A program made the translations under genes and the position numbers. DNA of 64,000 bases from Prevotella sp. (GTDB lineage: Bacteria; Bacillota; Clostridia; Oscillospirales; Ruminococcaceae): contig JAMPIC010000010.1 of assembly GCA_023663025.1 (NCBI GenBank), positions 9,623-73,622 on the forward strand, given 5' to 3'. Positions 42,594-50,917 of the stretch are shown one piece after another (position 1 is the stretch's first letter; each line of letters starts with the position of its first letter). The notes beneath the pieces are model-generated. The model was not told where the DNA came from, made no database searches, and saw only the letters and a list, made by a program, of their open reading frames with translations.

Positions 42594-42618
42594 GGCGGGA
42601 GCAAGCCCCCGCCCTGCA
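42594..42618. repeat. GC-rich palindromic dispersed element, copy 3
   Basis: A single arm, beginning GGCGGGAGCAAGCCCCCGCC, identical over 22 bases to the right arm of copy 1. The bases 42558-42582 (TTTCCCGCCCC..GGAAACGGGG) may be a degraded left part. It lies between the lrp-type gene and the PHP phosphatase. Confidence 0.75.
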
Positions 42619-42687
42619 GAAACATATGCGGATAAATAATAATCTGTCTGCCGTTTGTAATATTATACACCAAAATTTCCCGTTTGT

Positions 42688-43533
42688 CTATATTTTTATA
42701 AAATTCGGCTTTCTTTCCTTAAAATAGCACAAATACTCAAAACCCGCCGCTTTGGCAATTTCCGCGCCCTCGGCAATGCCCTTGCCCAAGTCCTCTGCCG
42801 TATGGGCGTCCGAGCCGAGAGAAAGAACCTCGCCGCCCATTTCCTTAAAAATTTTCACCCAGTAAAGGCTGGGGAACGTCTGCCCGTAAGCCTGCCGCAA
42901 GCCGCTTGTGTTTATCTCAATGCCCTTGCCGTTTTGTATCAGCAGTTTAAAGCTGTCCCGTATTATTTCCTCGTAGGGGGACATAGCCACCTTTACGCCG
43001 CCCTTGCCCTCCATATAGCGCAGGATATATGTAAGGTGTCCCAGAACGTCGAATTTGCCCCATTTGCAAAGCTTGTTGATTTCAAGGAAGTATCTTTCCG
43101 CAAGGCCGGCTATGTCTTTGGGGGACATTTTTCCGTAATCCATAAAGGCGAAATCCTCGGTTTTGGGGAGCTGGTGCATTGAGCCGATAACAAAGTCTAC
43201 GCGGCTGTCGGACGTAATTTTCTCGGCAATACCGTAATCGTGGGTAGCCTGTCCCATTTCAACGCCGCAGATGAGGTTAAGTTTGCCGCCGTATTTTTCT
43301 TTAAGCTCCGTCACGGCGGAAACGGAGTTTTCAAAGTCCCTGCCGAAATCATAGTAGCGGTAGGTGTCCTCGTCGGGGTAATGGTCGGCGGAATACCAGC
43401 GGTTGCATTCGCAGTGGTCGGTAACGGCGTATGCCGCAAGCCCGAGACTGATAGCTTTTTCAATCATTTCCGTAATATCCGCTTCGGAGTCCACGGAAAA
43501 CTGCGTGTGGGTGTGACAGTCGATAAGGTTCAT
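42688..43533 (-). CDS. PHP-domain histidinol-phosphatase, HisJ-like
   Basis: 281 residues. Metal-binding PHP motifs: DCHTHTQFSVDSE at the N-terminus, TDHCE near 40, GVEMGQ near 93, GSMHQLPK near 138, HLTY near 190 and GSDAHTAEDLG near 245. HisJ-type enzymes remove phosphate from histidinol phosphate. Ten or so histidine genes are not here, so the substrate could differ from histidinol phosphate. Confidence 0.88.
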   Translation of the reverse strand: MNLIDCHTHTQFSVDSEADITEMIEKAISLGLAAYAVTDHCECNRWYSADHYPDEDTYRYYDFGRDFENSVSAVTELKEKYGGKLNLICGVEMGQATHDYGIAEKITSDSRVDFVIGSMHQLPKTEDFAFMDYGKMSPKDIAGLAERYFLEINKLCKWGKFDVLGHLTYILRYMEGKGGVKVAMSPYEEIIRDSFKLLIQNGKGIEINTSGLRQAYGQTFPSLYWVKIFKEMGGEVLSLGSDAHTAEDLGKGIAEGAEIAKAAGFEYLCYFKERKPNFIKI

Positions 43534-43600
43534 TTTTGGGAACTTCCTTTCGTTTAAACAATATTATAGAGCAAACCTGTAAAACAACGCTTTTGCGTTT

Positions 43601-43690
43601 TGCACATTTTACACATTCGGGCGGACTGCAAACCGTTCTCAAATCACGGTATACAACCATTTCTTTAAGCCTGTGTAAAATGTGTAAAGT
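43601..43690. repeat. GTGTAAAATGTGTAAAG-flanked unit, copy A
   Basis: About 90 bases starting GCACATTTTACACA and ending TGTGTAAAATGTGTAAAGT, so its ends are inverted repeats. The interior has CTCAAATCACGGTATACAACC. A similar unit follows at 43737. Together they fill part of the 715-base gene-free stretch 43534-44248, in which no protein gene is convincing. Confidence 0.7.
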
Positions 43691-43736
43691 TTATGTAAGC
43701 AATTCCAAAAAACTTTTTATAGAACCTTACATTTTT

Positions 43737-43816
43737 CTTACACATTTTACACAGTCCCTCAAATCAAGATATAGAACCAAATTCCCGATTAAGCACTGTG
43801 TAAAATGTGTAAAGTG
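43737..43816. repeat. GTGTAAAATGTGTAAAG-flanked unit, copy B
   Basis: About 80 bases with ends CTTACACATTTTACACAG and CTGTGTAAAATGTGTAAAG and interior CTCAAATCAAGATATAGAACC, closely related to copy A. The AT-rich DNA from 43820 to 44060 shows nothing further that I can support. Confidence 0.7.
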
Positions 43817-44066
43817 TCTTAATTTGTTCATATTTAGAGCGTGCATAATACGCATACAATATGTGCTTCTTTGTAAAATAACGCTTTTTTGCGGGATTGC
43901 CGTAAATATAATTATACCACATTTTCCGCCCAAGAAAAATATAATTTTTAAATTGCGGAAAAATTTCGTCAATTGCACTAAAACGCCCATTATGTATAAT
44001 ATGTAAATAAGAAATTTACCCAAAATTTTTTTAAAAGCCTTCCGGAAAATTTGTTCAAAATCCGCA

Positions 44067-44096
44067 TTGACAAGGAGCGCGGCTTTGTGCTAAAAT
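44067..44096 (+). promoter_or_regulatory. Promoter before the 44.2 kb membrane protein
   Basis: Perfect TTGACA (44067-44072) and TAAAAT (44091-44096) with 18-base spacing. The transcript would begin near 44103 and have a leader of about 145 bases. Confidence 0.78.
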
Positions 44097-44102
44097 AATT
44101 AT

Positions 44103-44230
44103 TGTTGATTTTTTATCGGCAAATTTAATATGCACGAACGACACACGTTGCGCATTTGCGCGTAAATCTGATTACGGTACACTTCCAATTTTAGATTTAC
44201 GCACCCTGCGGCGGCGTGTTTTTTTGTGCG
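44103..44230 (+). promoter_or_regulatory. Candidate structured leader / attenuator
   Basis: Three hairpins that exclude one another can form. GCGC at about 44150 pairs with GCGC at about 44157. A perfect 10-base stem, GCGTAAATCT (44160-44169) with AGATTTACGC (44193-44202), uses the end of the first. A GC-rich hairpin ACGC (44199) with GCGT (44214), followed by seven T, would be a terminator and shares bases with the 10-base stem. This layout is that of a switch or attenuator. No known riboswitch class is recognised. Confidence 0.45.
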
Positions 44231-44248
44231 CTTGAAAGGAATGCTTTT

Positions 44249-44812
44249 ATGCCTGCTACCAATTTTCAGAGAAAAATTTTCGCACTTATAACCGTTATAA
44301 TCACGGTTCATGCGTATGTTTTCTACAGCCTTTACGTTGTGAACGGAAACATTTTAATGCAGATAAACGGAGAAAACGGCGTCATCGCCGCCATAAACAA
44401 GCAGGGGGGAGTGTACATGTGCGGAAGCTACGTCCCCATATGGGCTGTTGTTCTGACCGAATTTGTTCTCGCCTATTTACTGGAAATTTTAATGGGAAGC
44501 CCCGCTTCGTTCAAGCTTGCCTGCAAGGTTTTCAATCCCCGTGAAACTCACCCCGTGATTTTCGAGTCGGCGATAATCTGCGCCACGGTCGGACTTATGT
44601 GTCCCGCAATGAGCTTTATCGCGGCGTTCCTGTATTATCCCTATTACGCGGGATTTAACGTGATAACGCTTCTGGCGAACTGGCTGAAACTGGTATGCTT
44701 TAACTTTCCGTTTGCGTTCTTTACGCAGCTTTTCTTTATCCAGCCTGCGGTGCGCACTGTTTTCAAGCTTATTTTCCGCAGGAATGCGGCGGAAAAAAGC
44801 GAAAGTCACTGA
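44249..44812 (+). CDS. Membrane protein, possibly DUF2798-like
   Basis: 187 residues from the ATG at 44249 (AAAGGA 8 bases before). Four hydrophobic segments (about 10-30, 63-83, 105-130 and 140-165) in two similar halves, each starting with a basic residue pattern such as FQRKIFALITVI. This is the layout of DUF2798 proteins; the match is moderate. Function unknown. It stands alone behind its own promoter and structured leader. Confidence 0.6.
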   Translation: MPATNFQRKIFALITVIITVHAYVFYSLYVVNGNILMQINGENGVIAAINKQGGVYMCGSYVPIWAVVLTEFVLAYLLEILMGSPASFKLACKVFNPRETHPVIFESAIICATVGLMCPAMSFIAAFLYYPYYAGFNVITLLANWLKLVCFNFPFAFFTQLFFIQPAVRTVFKLIFRRNAAEKSESH

Positions 44813-44947
44813 GAGGGACAGCCTTGCGTATCCGGGTTTGAAAAGTTGTTCATAATTGTAACATAATTACCTAAAAATTACCGTATATTTTGTGAAAAAA
44901 TACATAAAATTTCACCTGCTTTTTTGTCTGATTTTTGCCTTTTATTT

Positions 44948-44976
44948 TTGCGATAAGTGTGATATGATAATAATAT
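44948..44976 (+). promoter_or_regulatory. Possible promoter for the ACT/PFL gene pair
   Basis: TTGCGA at 44948 and TAATAT at 44971 with 17-base spacing, 40 bases before the ACT protein start, in an AT-rich gap. TATGAT at 44963 is an alternative -10. Confidence 0.45.
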
Positions 44977-45015
44977 CTTTTGTTTTTATTTGTAATTTTA
45001 TCGGAGGTTTTGTTG

Positions 45016-45285
45016 ATGAGAGCAGTTGTTACGGTGATCGGCAAGGATACGGTCGGGATCCTTACAAAGGTAAGCGGCATTTGCACCGAATATAATGCCA
45101 ATGTGATCGAAGTTACCCAGAGCGTTCTGCAGGATATGTTCGCCATGATAATGCTGGTGGATATTTCCAAGCTGAACCGGAACTTTACCGAGCTTGTCGC
45201 CAGAATGACGTCTCTCGGCGAAGAACTGGGACTTCAGATACACACCATGCATGAGGAAATATTCGAGTCCATGCACAGAATTTAA
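45016..45285 (+). CDS. ACT-domain protein, UPF0237
   Basis: 89 residues from the ATG at 45016 with GGAGG upstream. MRAVVTVIGKDTVGILTKVSGICTEYNANVIEVTQSV is the ACT fold, a small-molecule-binding module. Proteins of this type are regularly found next to the PFL/UPF0210 gene that follows 20 bases later, and probably bind an amino acid or similar ligand to act on it. The ligand is not known. Confidence 0.9.
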   Translation: MRAVVTVIGKDTVGILTKVSGICTEYNANVIEVTQSVLQDMFAMIMLVDISKLNRNFTELVARMTSLGEELGLQIHTMHEEIFESMHRI

Positions 45286-45305
45286 CCTTTGATAGGAGAC
45301 TGTCT

Positions 45306-46661
45306 ATGATCAACGTTCATGATATACTTGAAACTATCCGTATGATACAGGACGAATGTCTTGACATACGCACCATAACAATGGGAATATCGCTTCTCGA
45401 CTGCATTGACAGCGACATTGACAAGGCCTGCGGGAAGGTCTACGACAAGATAACCCGCTGCGCACAAAACCTTGTCAAGGTGGGCGAGGACATCGAAAAG
45501 GAGTACGGCATACCTATTATAAACAAGCGCTTGTCCGTTACGCCTATCGCCATCGTTTCAGCCGCCTGCAGTGCAAGTCCCGTTAAGTTTGCCCTTACTA
45601 TGGAAAAAGCTGCCAAGACCTGCGGCGTAAACCTTATCGGCGGATATTCCGCTTTGGTGCAGAAAGGCTTTTCCGCAGGCGACGAGCGGCTTATCGAATC
45701 CATACCCGAGGCTCTGGCTTCCACGACATGCGTTTGCTCTTCGGTAAACGTAGGCTCGACGAAAACGGGTATCAACCTTGACGCCTGCAAAATTATGGGC
45801 GGTATCGTCAAAAAAAGCGCGGAGCTTACCGTAGATAACCAATGCTTCGGCGCGGCTAAGCTTGTGGTATTCTGCAACGCGGTGGAGGATAACCCGTTCA
45901 TGGCGGGAGCTTTCCACGGCGTGGGCGAACCGGACTGCATTATCAACGTGGGAGTTTCCGGTCCGGGCGTTGTGCGTTCCGCGCTGAGAAAATATCCCGA
46001 CGCGGACATTACGGGAATATCCGACGTTATCAAGAAAACCTCCTACAAGATAACCCGTGTGGGACAGCTTGTGGGCGTTACCGCCTCGGAGAGACTGGGC
46101 GTGCCGTTCGGCATTGTCGACCTTTCCCTTGCGCCCACTCCCGCGGTGGGAGACAGTGTTGCGCACATTCTTGAGGAGATAGGTCTGGAGCGCTGCGGCG
46201 CTTGCGGAACGACCGCCGCTCTCGCTTTGCTTAACGACGCAGTTAAAAAGGGCGGGGTAATGGCTTGCTCCAGAATAGGCGGTCTTTCGGGAGCGTTTAT
46301 ACCCGTTTCCGAGGACGCGGGCATGATCGAGGCGGCGGAGTGCGGCGCGCTCTGCATTGAAAAGCTTGAAGCCATGACGGCGGTTTGCTCCGTCGGATTG
46401 GATATGATATGCATTCCGGGAGACACTTCCGACGACGTTATCTCCGCGATAATCGCCGACGAAGCCGCCATCGGAATGGTCAACGGCAAGACGACGGCGG
46501 TCAGGATAATCCCCGCCATAGGAATGAAAGAGGGAGACGTTCTCGATTGGGGCGGACTTTTCGGAAAGGGTCCCGTTATGAGGGTGAACGCCTATTCTCC
46601 CGCGAAGTTCATCGGCAGGGGAGGACAGATACCCGCGCCGCTTCACAGCCTTAAAAATTAG
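45306..46661 (+). CDS. PFL family protein, UPF0210 (DUF711)
   Basis: 451 residues, the normal length. Starts MINVHDILETIRMIQDECLDIRTITMGISLLDC, a very conserved N-terminus, and has GGYSALVQKGFSAGD, VGVSGPGVVRSAL and the end KFIGRGGQIPAPLHSLKN. It is distantly related to pyruvate formate-lyase-like folds and its reaction is not known. Paired with the ACT protein as in most genomes that have it. Confidence 0.93.
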   Translation: MINVHDILETIRMIQDECLDIRTITMGISLLDCIDSDIDKACGKVYDKITRCAQNLVKVGEDIEKEYGIPIINKRLSVTPIAIVSAACSASPVKFALTMEKAAKTCGVNLIGGYSALVQKGFSAGDERLIESIPEALASTTCVCSSVNVGSTKTGINLDACKIMGGIVKKSAELTVDNQCFGAAKLVVFCNAVEDNPFMAGAFHGVGEPDCIINVGVSGPGVVRSALRKYPDADITGISDVIKKTSYKITRVGQLVGVTASERLGVPFGIVDLSLAPTPAVGDSVAHILEEIGLERCGACGTTAALALLNDAVKKGGVMACSRIGGLSGAFIPVSEDAGMIEAAECGALCIEKLEAMTAVCSVGLDMICIPGDTSDDVISAIIADEAAIGMVNGKTTAVRIIPAIGMKEGDVLDWGGLFGKGPVMRVNAYSPAKFIGRGGQIPAPLHSLKN

Positions 46662-46727
46662 TTTTCGGAAACCGTCCTGCCGCCTTGGAAAGCGGCGGGA
46701 TCGTCCGCATTCGGAAAGGGTGGTTGA

Positions 46728-47042
46728 ATGGAAAACATCATTACGAGAATTCTCGAAATAGAACAGGACGCTCGGGAACGTATCGAAGAGGCAAATCGGA
46801 AAAGGGACGAGATGATCGCCGAAGCCGAAGCCGAAAAGGAACGTATCATTGATGAAAAGGTGAGAAACGCCGAAGAAAAGCTCAGAAAGCTCGGTCTTGA
46901 CGAGAAAAGGAAAACCGATGAGAAGCTCGAAGAGATCGAACGGATAAAAAATGACGAGATAAAGCGGCTTGACGACGTTTACGGAAAAAATCACGCCGAA
47001 TGGGAAAAGGAAATTTTCGACGCGGTTATAGCGTCGGTATGA
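46728..47042 (+). CDS. V-type ATP synthase peripheral stalk subunit H/G
   Basis: 104 residues, almost entirely a charged coiled coil (RILEIEQDARERIEEANRKRDEMIAEAEAEKERI). It would pair with subunit E to form the peripheral stalk that joins the A3B3 head to subunit I. First gene of the V-ATPase operon, with AAAGGGTGG upstream. Confidence 0.82.
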   Translation: MENIITRILEIEQDARERIEEANRKRDEMIAEAEAEKERIIDEKVRNAEEKLRKLGLDEKRKTDEKLEEIERIKNDEIKRLDDVYGKNHAEWEKEIFDAVIASV

Positions 47043-47082
47043 CGTTAAAGATATTATTTTTCGGGAAAGGAGAGCCTTTGCT

Positions 47083-48114
47083 TTGCGGAAGAACTGTAAC
47101 GCTACCGTTGCAAAGATAATGGCGGTCTACGGGAAACGCCTTACCCGGCAGGACTACACGGAAATGATGAACAGGCAAAGCGTTTCCGAGGCTGCGGAGT
47201 ACCTTAAAAAGAACACCTACTACAGCGGTCTGCTCGCTTCGATAGACACGAACACCGTTCACAGGGGCATGCTTGAAAATCTGCTGCGGAGAAGCGTTTT
47301 TGAGACGTACATGAGGATCACCGGCTTTGAACACATATCAAAGCAGAAATTCTACAACTACAAAATAATCCAGGCGGAGATCGACGAGATACTCAGGTGC
47401 ATACGCTGTCTTAACGCGGGTTCGGCAAAGCTTATCAGGGACGTGCCCGTCTATATCAATCACCTGACGTCCTTCGATCTGCTTGAACTGGCTAAGATAA
47501 ACGATTTCCGGGGGCTTTTGGATTTTATCCGCAAAACTCCGTACTATGATGTACTGAAAGACGTTTCTATCGACGAAAGCGGCAGAGTGGACGTCACAAA
47601 GTGCGAAACTCTGCTTAGGAACTACTACATCAATATGCTGAAAAAATCCGCCGATTTCGCGGCGAGGGACGCGGAACAGTTCAACCGTTTCCTCGAAGCG
47701 GAGACGGACTTGATAAACGTTATAAATTCCTACCGGCTTACCGCTTATTTCAACGCGCCGGAGGAGGAGGTCGAAAGGGATATGCTTACCTTTTACGGCA
47801 GGATCACCGCGGAGAGACACCGTGAGATATACAGCGCTCCCAATGCCGAGGAATTTATCAAACGTTTTTCAAAAACCTATTACGGAAAGCAGATGATAAG
47901 GAACGGGTATGATATCAACAATATAGAGCAAAGCGCCCGCAGGCTTAAGCATAAATATGCAAGGCTCATTCTCAGGCGATCCTGTTCGGCGCCGCTCAGC
48001 GTTTACGCTTTCTTCTCGCTGCTTGAAACCGAGGTACAGAACATCATAAGCATTATCGAGGGCATAAGGTACGGCGTTGAACCGCAGAAAATCGCGTCGC
48101 TTGTTATAACTTAG
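47083..48114 (+). CDS. ntpC: V-type ATP synthase subunit C
   Basis: 343 residues with a TTG start behind GGAAAGGAGAG. Helical protein of the family that forms the socket between central rotor shaft and the membrane ring (subunit d in eukaryotes). KIMAVYGKRLTRQDYTEMMNRQSVSEAAEYLKKNTYY and the later repeats of the same helical motif support it. It follows subunit H here, whereas many bacterial operons place C after E. Confidence 0.88.
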   Translation: MRKNCNATVAKIMAVYGKRLTRQDYTEMMNRQSVSEAAEYLKKNTYYSGLLASIDTNTVHRGMLENLLRRSVFETYMRITGFEHISKQKFYNYKIIQAEIDEILRCIRCLNAGSAKLIRDVPVYINHLTSFDLLELAKINDFRGLLDFIRKTPYYDVLKDVSIDESGRVDVTKCETLLRNYYINMLKKSADFAARDAEQFNRFLEAETDLINVINSYRLTAYFNAPEEEVERDMLTFYGRITAERHREIYSAPNAEEFIKRFSKTYYGKQMIRNGYDINNIEQSARRLKHKYARLILRRSCSAPLSVYAFFSLLETEVQNIISIIEGIRYGVEPQKIASLVIT

Positions 48115-48154
48115 GGACTGAATCCCTTACCGAATATAAAGAGGTGACAGTAAG

Positions 48155-50092
48155 ATGTCTATTGAAAAAATGGAATTTGTGAACATCACGGGTCATACCA
48201 ATGATCTGGACGCTGTGCTTGTCAAGCTGAGCGGCTGCGGATGCTTTCACATTGAGTCGGCTTCAAAGATCGACAACAAGAAAAACGGCTATACCGCTCT
48301 TAAAGAGGACAACCCCTACACGCCGCTTCTGAAAAAGCTCAATGAGATTTCCGCAATGGCGGGGATCACATTCAAGAGCACGGAGTATTCCGATGTGGAA
48401 TATGAGAGCCTTGCCGATCTGGACGGTTATCTGTCCGAGGTAAGCAGCGCTCTCGACGGCTGCAAAGCTGCCGAAAGACAGGCAAAAGAGCAGCTTTCCG
48501 TCCATGAACAGGCTATGTATCAGGTCGATCATTTGCAGGGTCTGACAGCGGATTTCCAGCAGATATTCCGCTGCGAGCACATCAAGGTACGGCTGGGACG
48601 TCTCCCCGCAGACAGCTTCGCAAAGCTCCCGTATTACGACGACAAGCCGTTTTTCTTTACTCATTTCAGCCAGGAAAAGGAATATTACTGGGGAATGTAT
48701 TTCGTTCCTGCCGCATACCAGAGCGAGGTGGACGAAATTTTCGAGGAGCTTTATTTTGAGCGCACCCATATTCCCGACTTCGTACACGGCGACTCGGAGG
48801 AAGCCTCCGCAGAGCTGCACAAAATGGTCGGGGAGGACAGAAAGGCTATCGAGGAATGCGCCAAGCAGCTTGACGACTTTATGCTCCTCAGGACGGAAAG
48901 GCTGTGCAAGATTTTCTCGCGGCTCAAGGCTCAGCACGACAACTTCGACCTGAGAAACAAGGCTGCAATAGTGAACGATAAGTTCCATATTGTGGGATTT
49001 GTCCCTCAAAGCGATTCGGAACGGTTCGCGGGAATGTTCGGCAATATCGAAAGCGTGAACGTTTCAATGCAGCACGCCGACGCAAAGGGCAAGCTCGCTC
49101 CTCCCATAAAGCTGAAAAACGGCCGGTTCACAAAACCGTTTTCGCTGTTTGTGGAGATGTACGGTCTGCCGTCCTACAACAGCATAAACCCCACGACCCT
49201 TGTGGCTGTGACCTATACGCTGCTGTTCGGAATTATGTTCGGCGATCTGGGTCAGGGACTTGTACTGGCGCTGTTCGGCGCACTGATGGGCAAGTTCAGG
49301 AACTGGTCTATGGGTCCCATCATAGCGAGAGTGGGTATCTCGGGAGCGGTTTTCGGACTTCTGTACGGAAGCGTTTTCGGGTACGAAGAACTGCTCGATC
49401 CTTTGTATGAAGCGATAGGAATAAGCTTCCTGCCGCTGAAGATCATGGACAACGTCGCGCTTATACTCATTGGCACGATCGCGCTGGGCGTTGTGCTGAT
49501 GATAGTCGCAATACTGATAAACATTTTCCTCGGCATTAAAAACAAGGAGTACGCCAATGCTCTGTTCAGCAACAACGGCATTGCGGGACTTGTTTTCTTC
49601 GGCTCGATACTTGCCGCGCTGGTGGGAACGCTCATGGGCGTTAAGATGTTCACCGCGCCTTATGTGATATGCCTGATAGTGCTGCCGCTGATAATGATGT
49701 TCATGCGCGAACCGCTTGCCTGCTGGGTCAGGGGAAAGAAATACGTCCCCGAGGGCGGCATAGGCGACTTTATCGCTTCAAACTTTTTCGAGGTATTCGA
49801 GTTCCTTCTGGGCTATACTTCAAACACGCTTTCCTTTGTGCGCGTGGGCGGATTTGCGCTTTCCCACGCTTCGATGATGCTGGTCGTCATGGCTCTGGCT
49901 AAAAGTATGTCCGGTTTGGGCGCGCCCATTATGGTGGTGTTCGGAAACGTCTTTGTAATGGGAATTGAGGGTCTGCTTGTATGCATACAGACAATGCGTC
50001 TGGAATTTTACGAGCTTTTCTCGCGTTTTTATTCGGGGGACGGCGTGCCGTTTACGCCCGTTAAAATAAACTATGACGAAACCATAGAATAA
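48155..50092 (+). CDS. ntpI: V-type ATP synthase subunit I
   Basis: 645 residues. A cytoplasmic N-terminal half (1-340), mostly helical, bends around the stalk; the C-terminal half has about seven to eight membrane helices that form the ion half-channels. The conserved arginine-containing helix is in ...SNTLSFVRVGGFALSHASMML near residues 555-575. It works with the K ring to drive rotation. Confidence 0.95.
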   Translation: MSIEKMEFVNITGHTNDLDAVLVKLSGCGCFHIESASKIDNKKNGYTALKEDNPYTPLLKKLNEISAMAGITFKSTEYSDVEYESLADLDGYLSEVSSALDGCKAAERQAKEQLSVHEQAMYQVDHLQGLTADFQQIFRCEHIKVRLGRLPADSFAKLPYYDDKPFFFTHFSQEKEYYWGMYFVPAAYQSEVDEIFEELYFERTHIPDFVHGDSEEASAELHKMVGEDRKAIEECAKQLDDFMLLRTERLCKIFSRLKAQHDNFDLRNKAAIVNDKFHIVGFVPQSDSERFAGMFGNIESVNVSMQHADAKGKLAPPIKLKNGRFTKPFSLFVEMYGLPSYNSINPTTLVAVTYTLLFGIMFGDLGQGLVLALFGALMGKFRNWSMGPIIARVGISGAVFGLLYGSVFGYEELLDPLYEAIGISFLPLKIMDNVALILIGTIALGVVLMIVAILINIFLGIKNKEYANALFSNNGIAGLVFFGSILAALVGTLMGVKMFTAPYVICLIVLPLIMMFMREPLACWVRGKKYVPEGGIGDFIASNFFEVFEFLLGYTSNTLSFVRVGGFALSHASMMLVVMALAKSMSGLGAPIMVVFGNVFVMGIEGLLVCIQTMRLEFYELFSRFYSGDGVPFTPVKINYDETIE

Positions 50093-50111
50093 TTTTTTGG
50101 AGGAATTTATT

Positions 50112-50564
50112 ATGCTGTATATTCTTTTGATCCCCGCCGTTGTTGTGGCTCTTCTGCTTCTTCCCGTAATTTCCGCAGTTAAAAAGCATGGGAGCGGAAA
50201 ATCGGTAAAGAACGCTTTTATTACAAATTTCTGCGCGTTTTTCGGAGTAATGGTAATATGCGCCGCTCTTCCTTTCGGCATTAACGCTTACGCGGAGACT
50301 GCGAACGATACCTCCGTTTCCGCAGAGGCTGAGGAGACCGAGGACAGCGGAAGCTCCAATGGAATGATGTATCTCGCTTCCGCTCTCGCGGTAGGCTTCG
50401 GCGCTATCGGCGGCGGTATCGCCATTGCGGCAGCCGCTCCCGCTGCTATCGGAGCGGTCAGCGAAGACCCCAAGTCCTTCTCAAAGGCTCTGATCTTCGT
50501 AGCTCTGGGCGAAGCATGCGCACTGTACGGATTTATCGTTGCCCTGCTGATGCTGTTCGTCTGA
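50112..50564 (+). CDS. ntpK: V-type ATP synthase subunit K (proteolipid)
   Basis: 150 residues from the ATG at 50112 with GGAGG upstream. The C-terminal 65 residues are a c-type hairpin: ALAVGFGAIGGGIAIAAAAPAAIGAVSEDP and FVALGEACALYGFIVALLMLF, with the ion-binding Glu134. Before it are two more hydrophobic segments (3-22 and 40-58) and an acidic loop (62-82). A single hairpin with this N-terminal extension differs from the doubled hairpin of Enterococcus NtpK. Whether it carries H+ or Na+ is not clear. Confidence 0.92.
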   Translation: MLYILLIPAVVVALLLLPVISAVKKHGSGKSVKNAFITNFCAFFGVMVICAALPFGINAYAETANDTSVSAEAEETEDSGSSNGMMYLASALAVGFGAIGGGIAIAAAAPAAIGAVSEDPKSFSKALIFVALGEACALYGFIVALLMLFV

Positions 50565-50576
50565 TCGGAGGCAGTC

Positions 50577-50885
50577 ATGCGCTTTTACTTAATAAGCGAC
50601 AATGTGGATACGCAGATGGGAATGCGGCTCGCGGGAATTGATGGAGTTGTAGTCCACAAGCCCGACGAGGTGCGCGGTGCGCTGCTGAGCGCGGTCGAGG
50701 ACAAAGAAGTTGCCGTGATCCTTATTACGGAAAAGCTGGTCAAGCTTTGCAGAGAGCTTGTTTACGACTGCAAGCTGAACCGCAGGCAGCCGCTGATCGT
50801 TGAAATTCCCGACCGCCATGCCACGTCCAATATCGGCGGAACGATATCGAGCTATATCGAATCCGCTGTCGGATTAAAGCTGTAG
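50577..50885 (+). CDS. ntpG: V-type ATP synthase subunit F
   Basis: 102 residues. Rossmann-like small subunit that binds the central shaft. MRFYLISDNVDTQMGMRLAGIDGVVVHKPDEV and VAVILITEKLVKLC are the family pattern, and PLIVEIPDRHATSN the usual C-terminal part. 12 bases after ntpK. Confidence 0.92.
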   Translation: MRFYLISDNVDTQMGMRLAGIDGVVVHKPDEVRGALLSAVEDKEVAVILITEKLVKLCRELVYDCKLNRRQPLIVEIPDRHATSNIGGTISSYIESAVGLKL

Positions 50886-50917
50886 AGCTTTACAGTCTGC
50901 CTAAAAGGAGAATTTTG

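Noticed and set aside
43727..44023. 98-codon minus-strand frame containing HFTHFTQ and CVKCVRKM
   Set aside because: It runs through the GTGTAAAATGTG repeat unit, has no ribosome site and is explained by the repeat.
45558..46994. Long minus-strand open frame of 478 codons opposite the UPF0210 gene
   Set aside because: It lies wholly opposite a well-conserved gene, has no recognisable domain or ribosome site, and is low in plausible protein composition; it is a shadow of high third-position GC.
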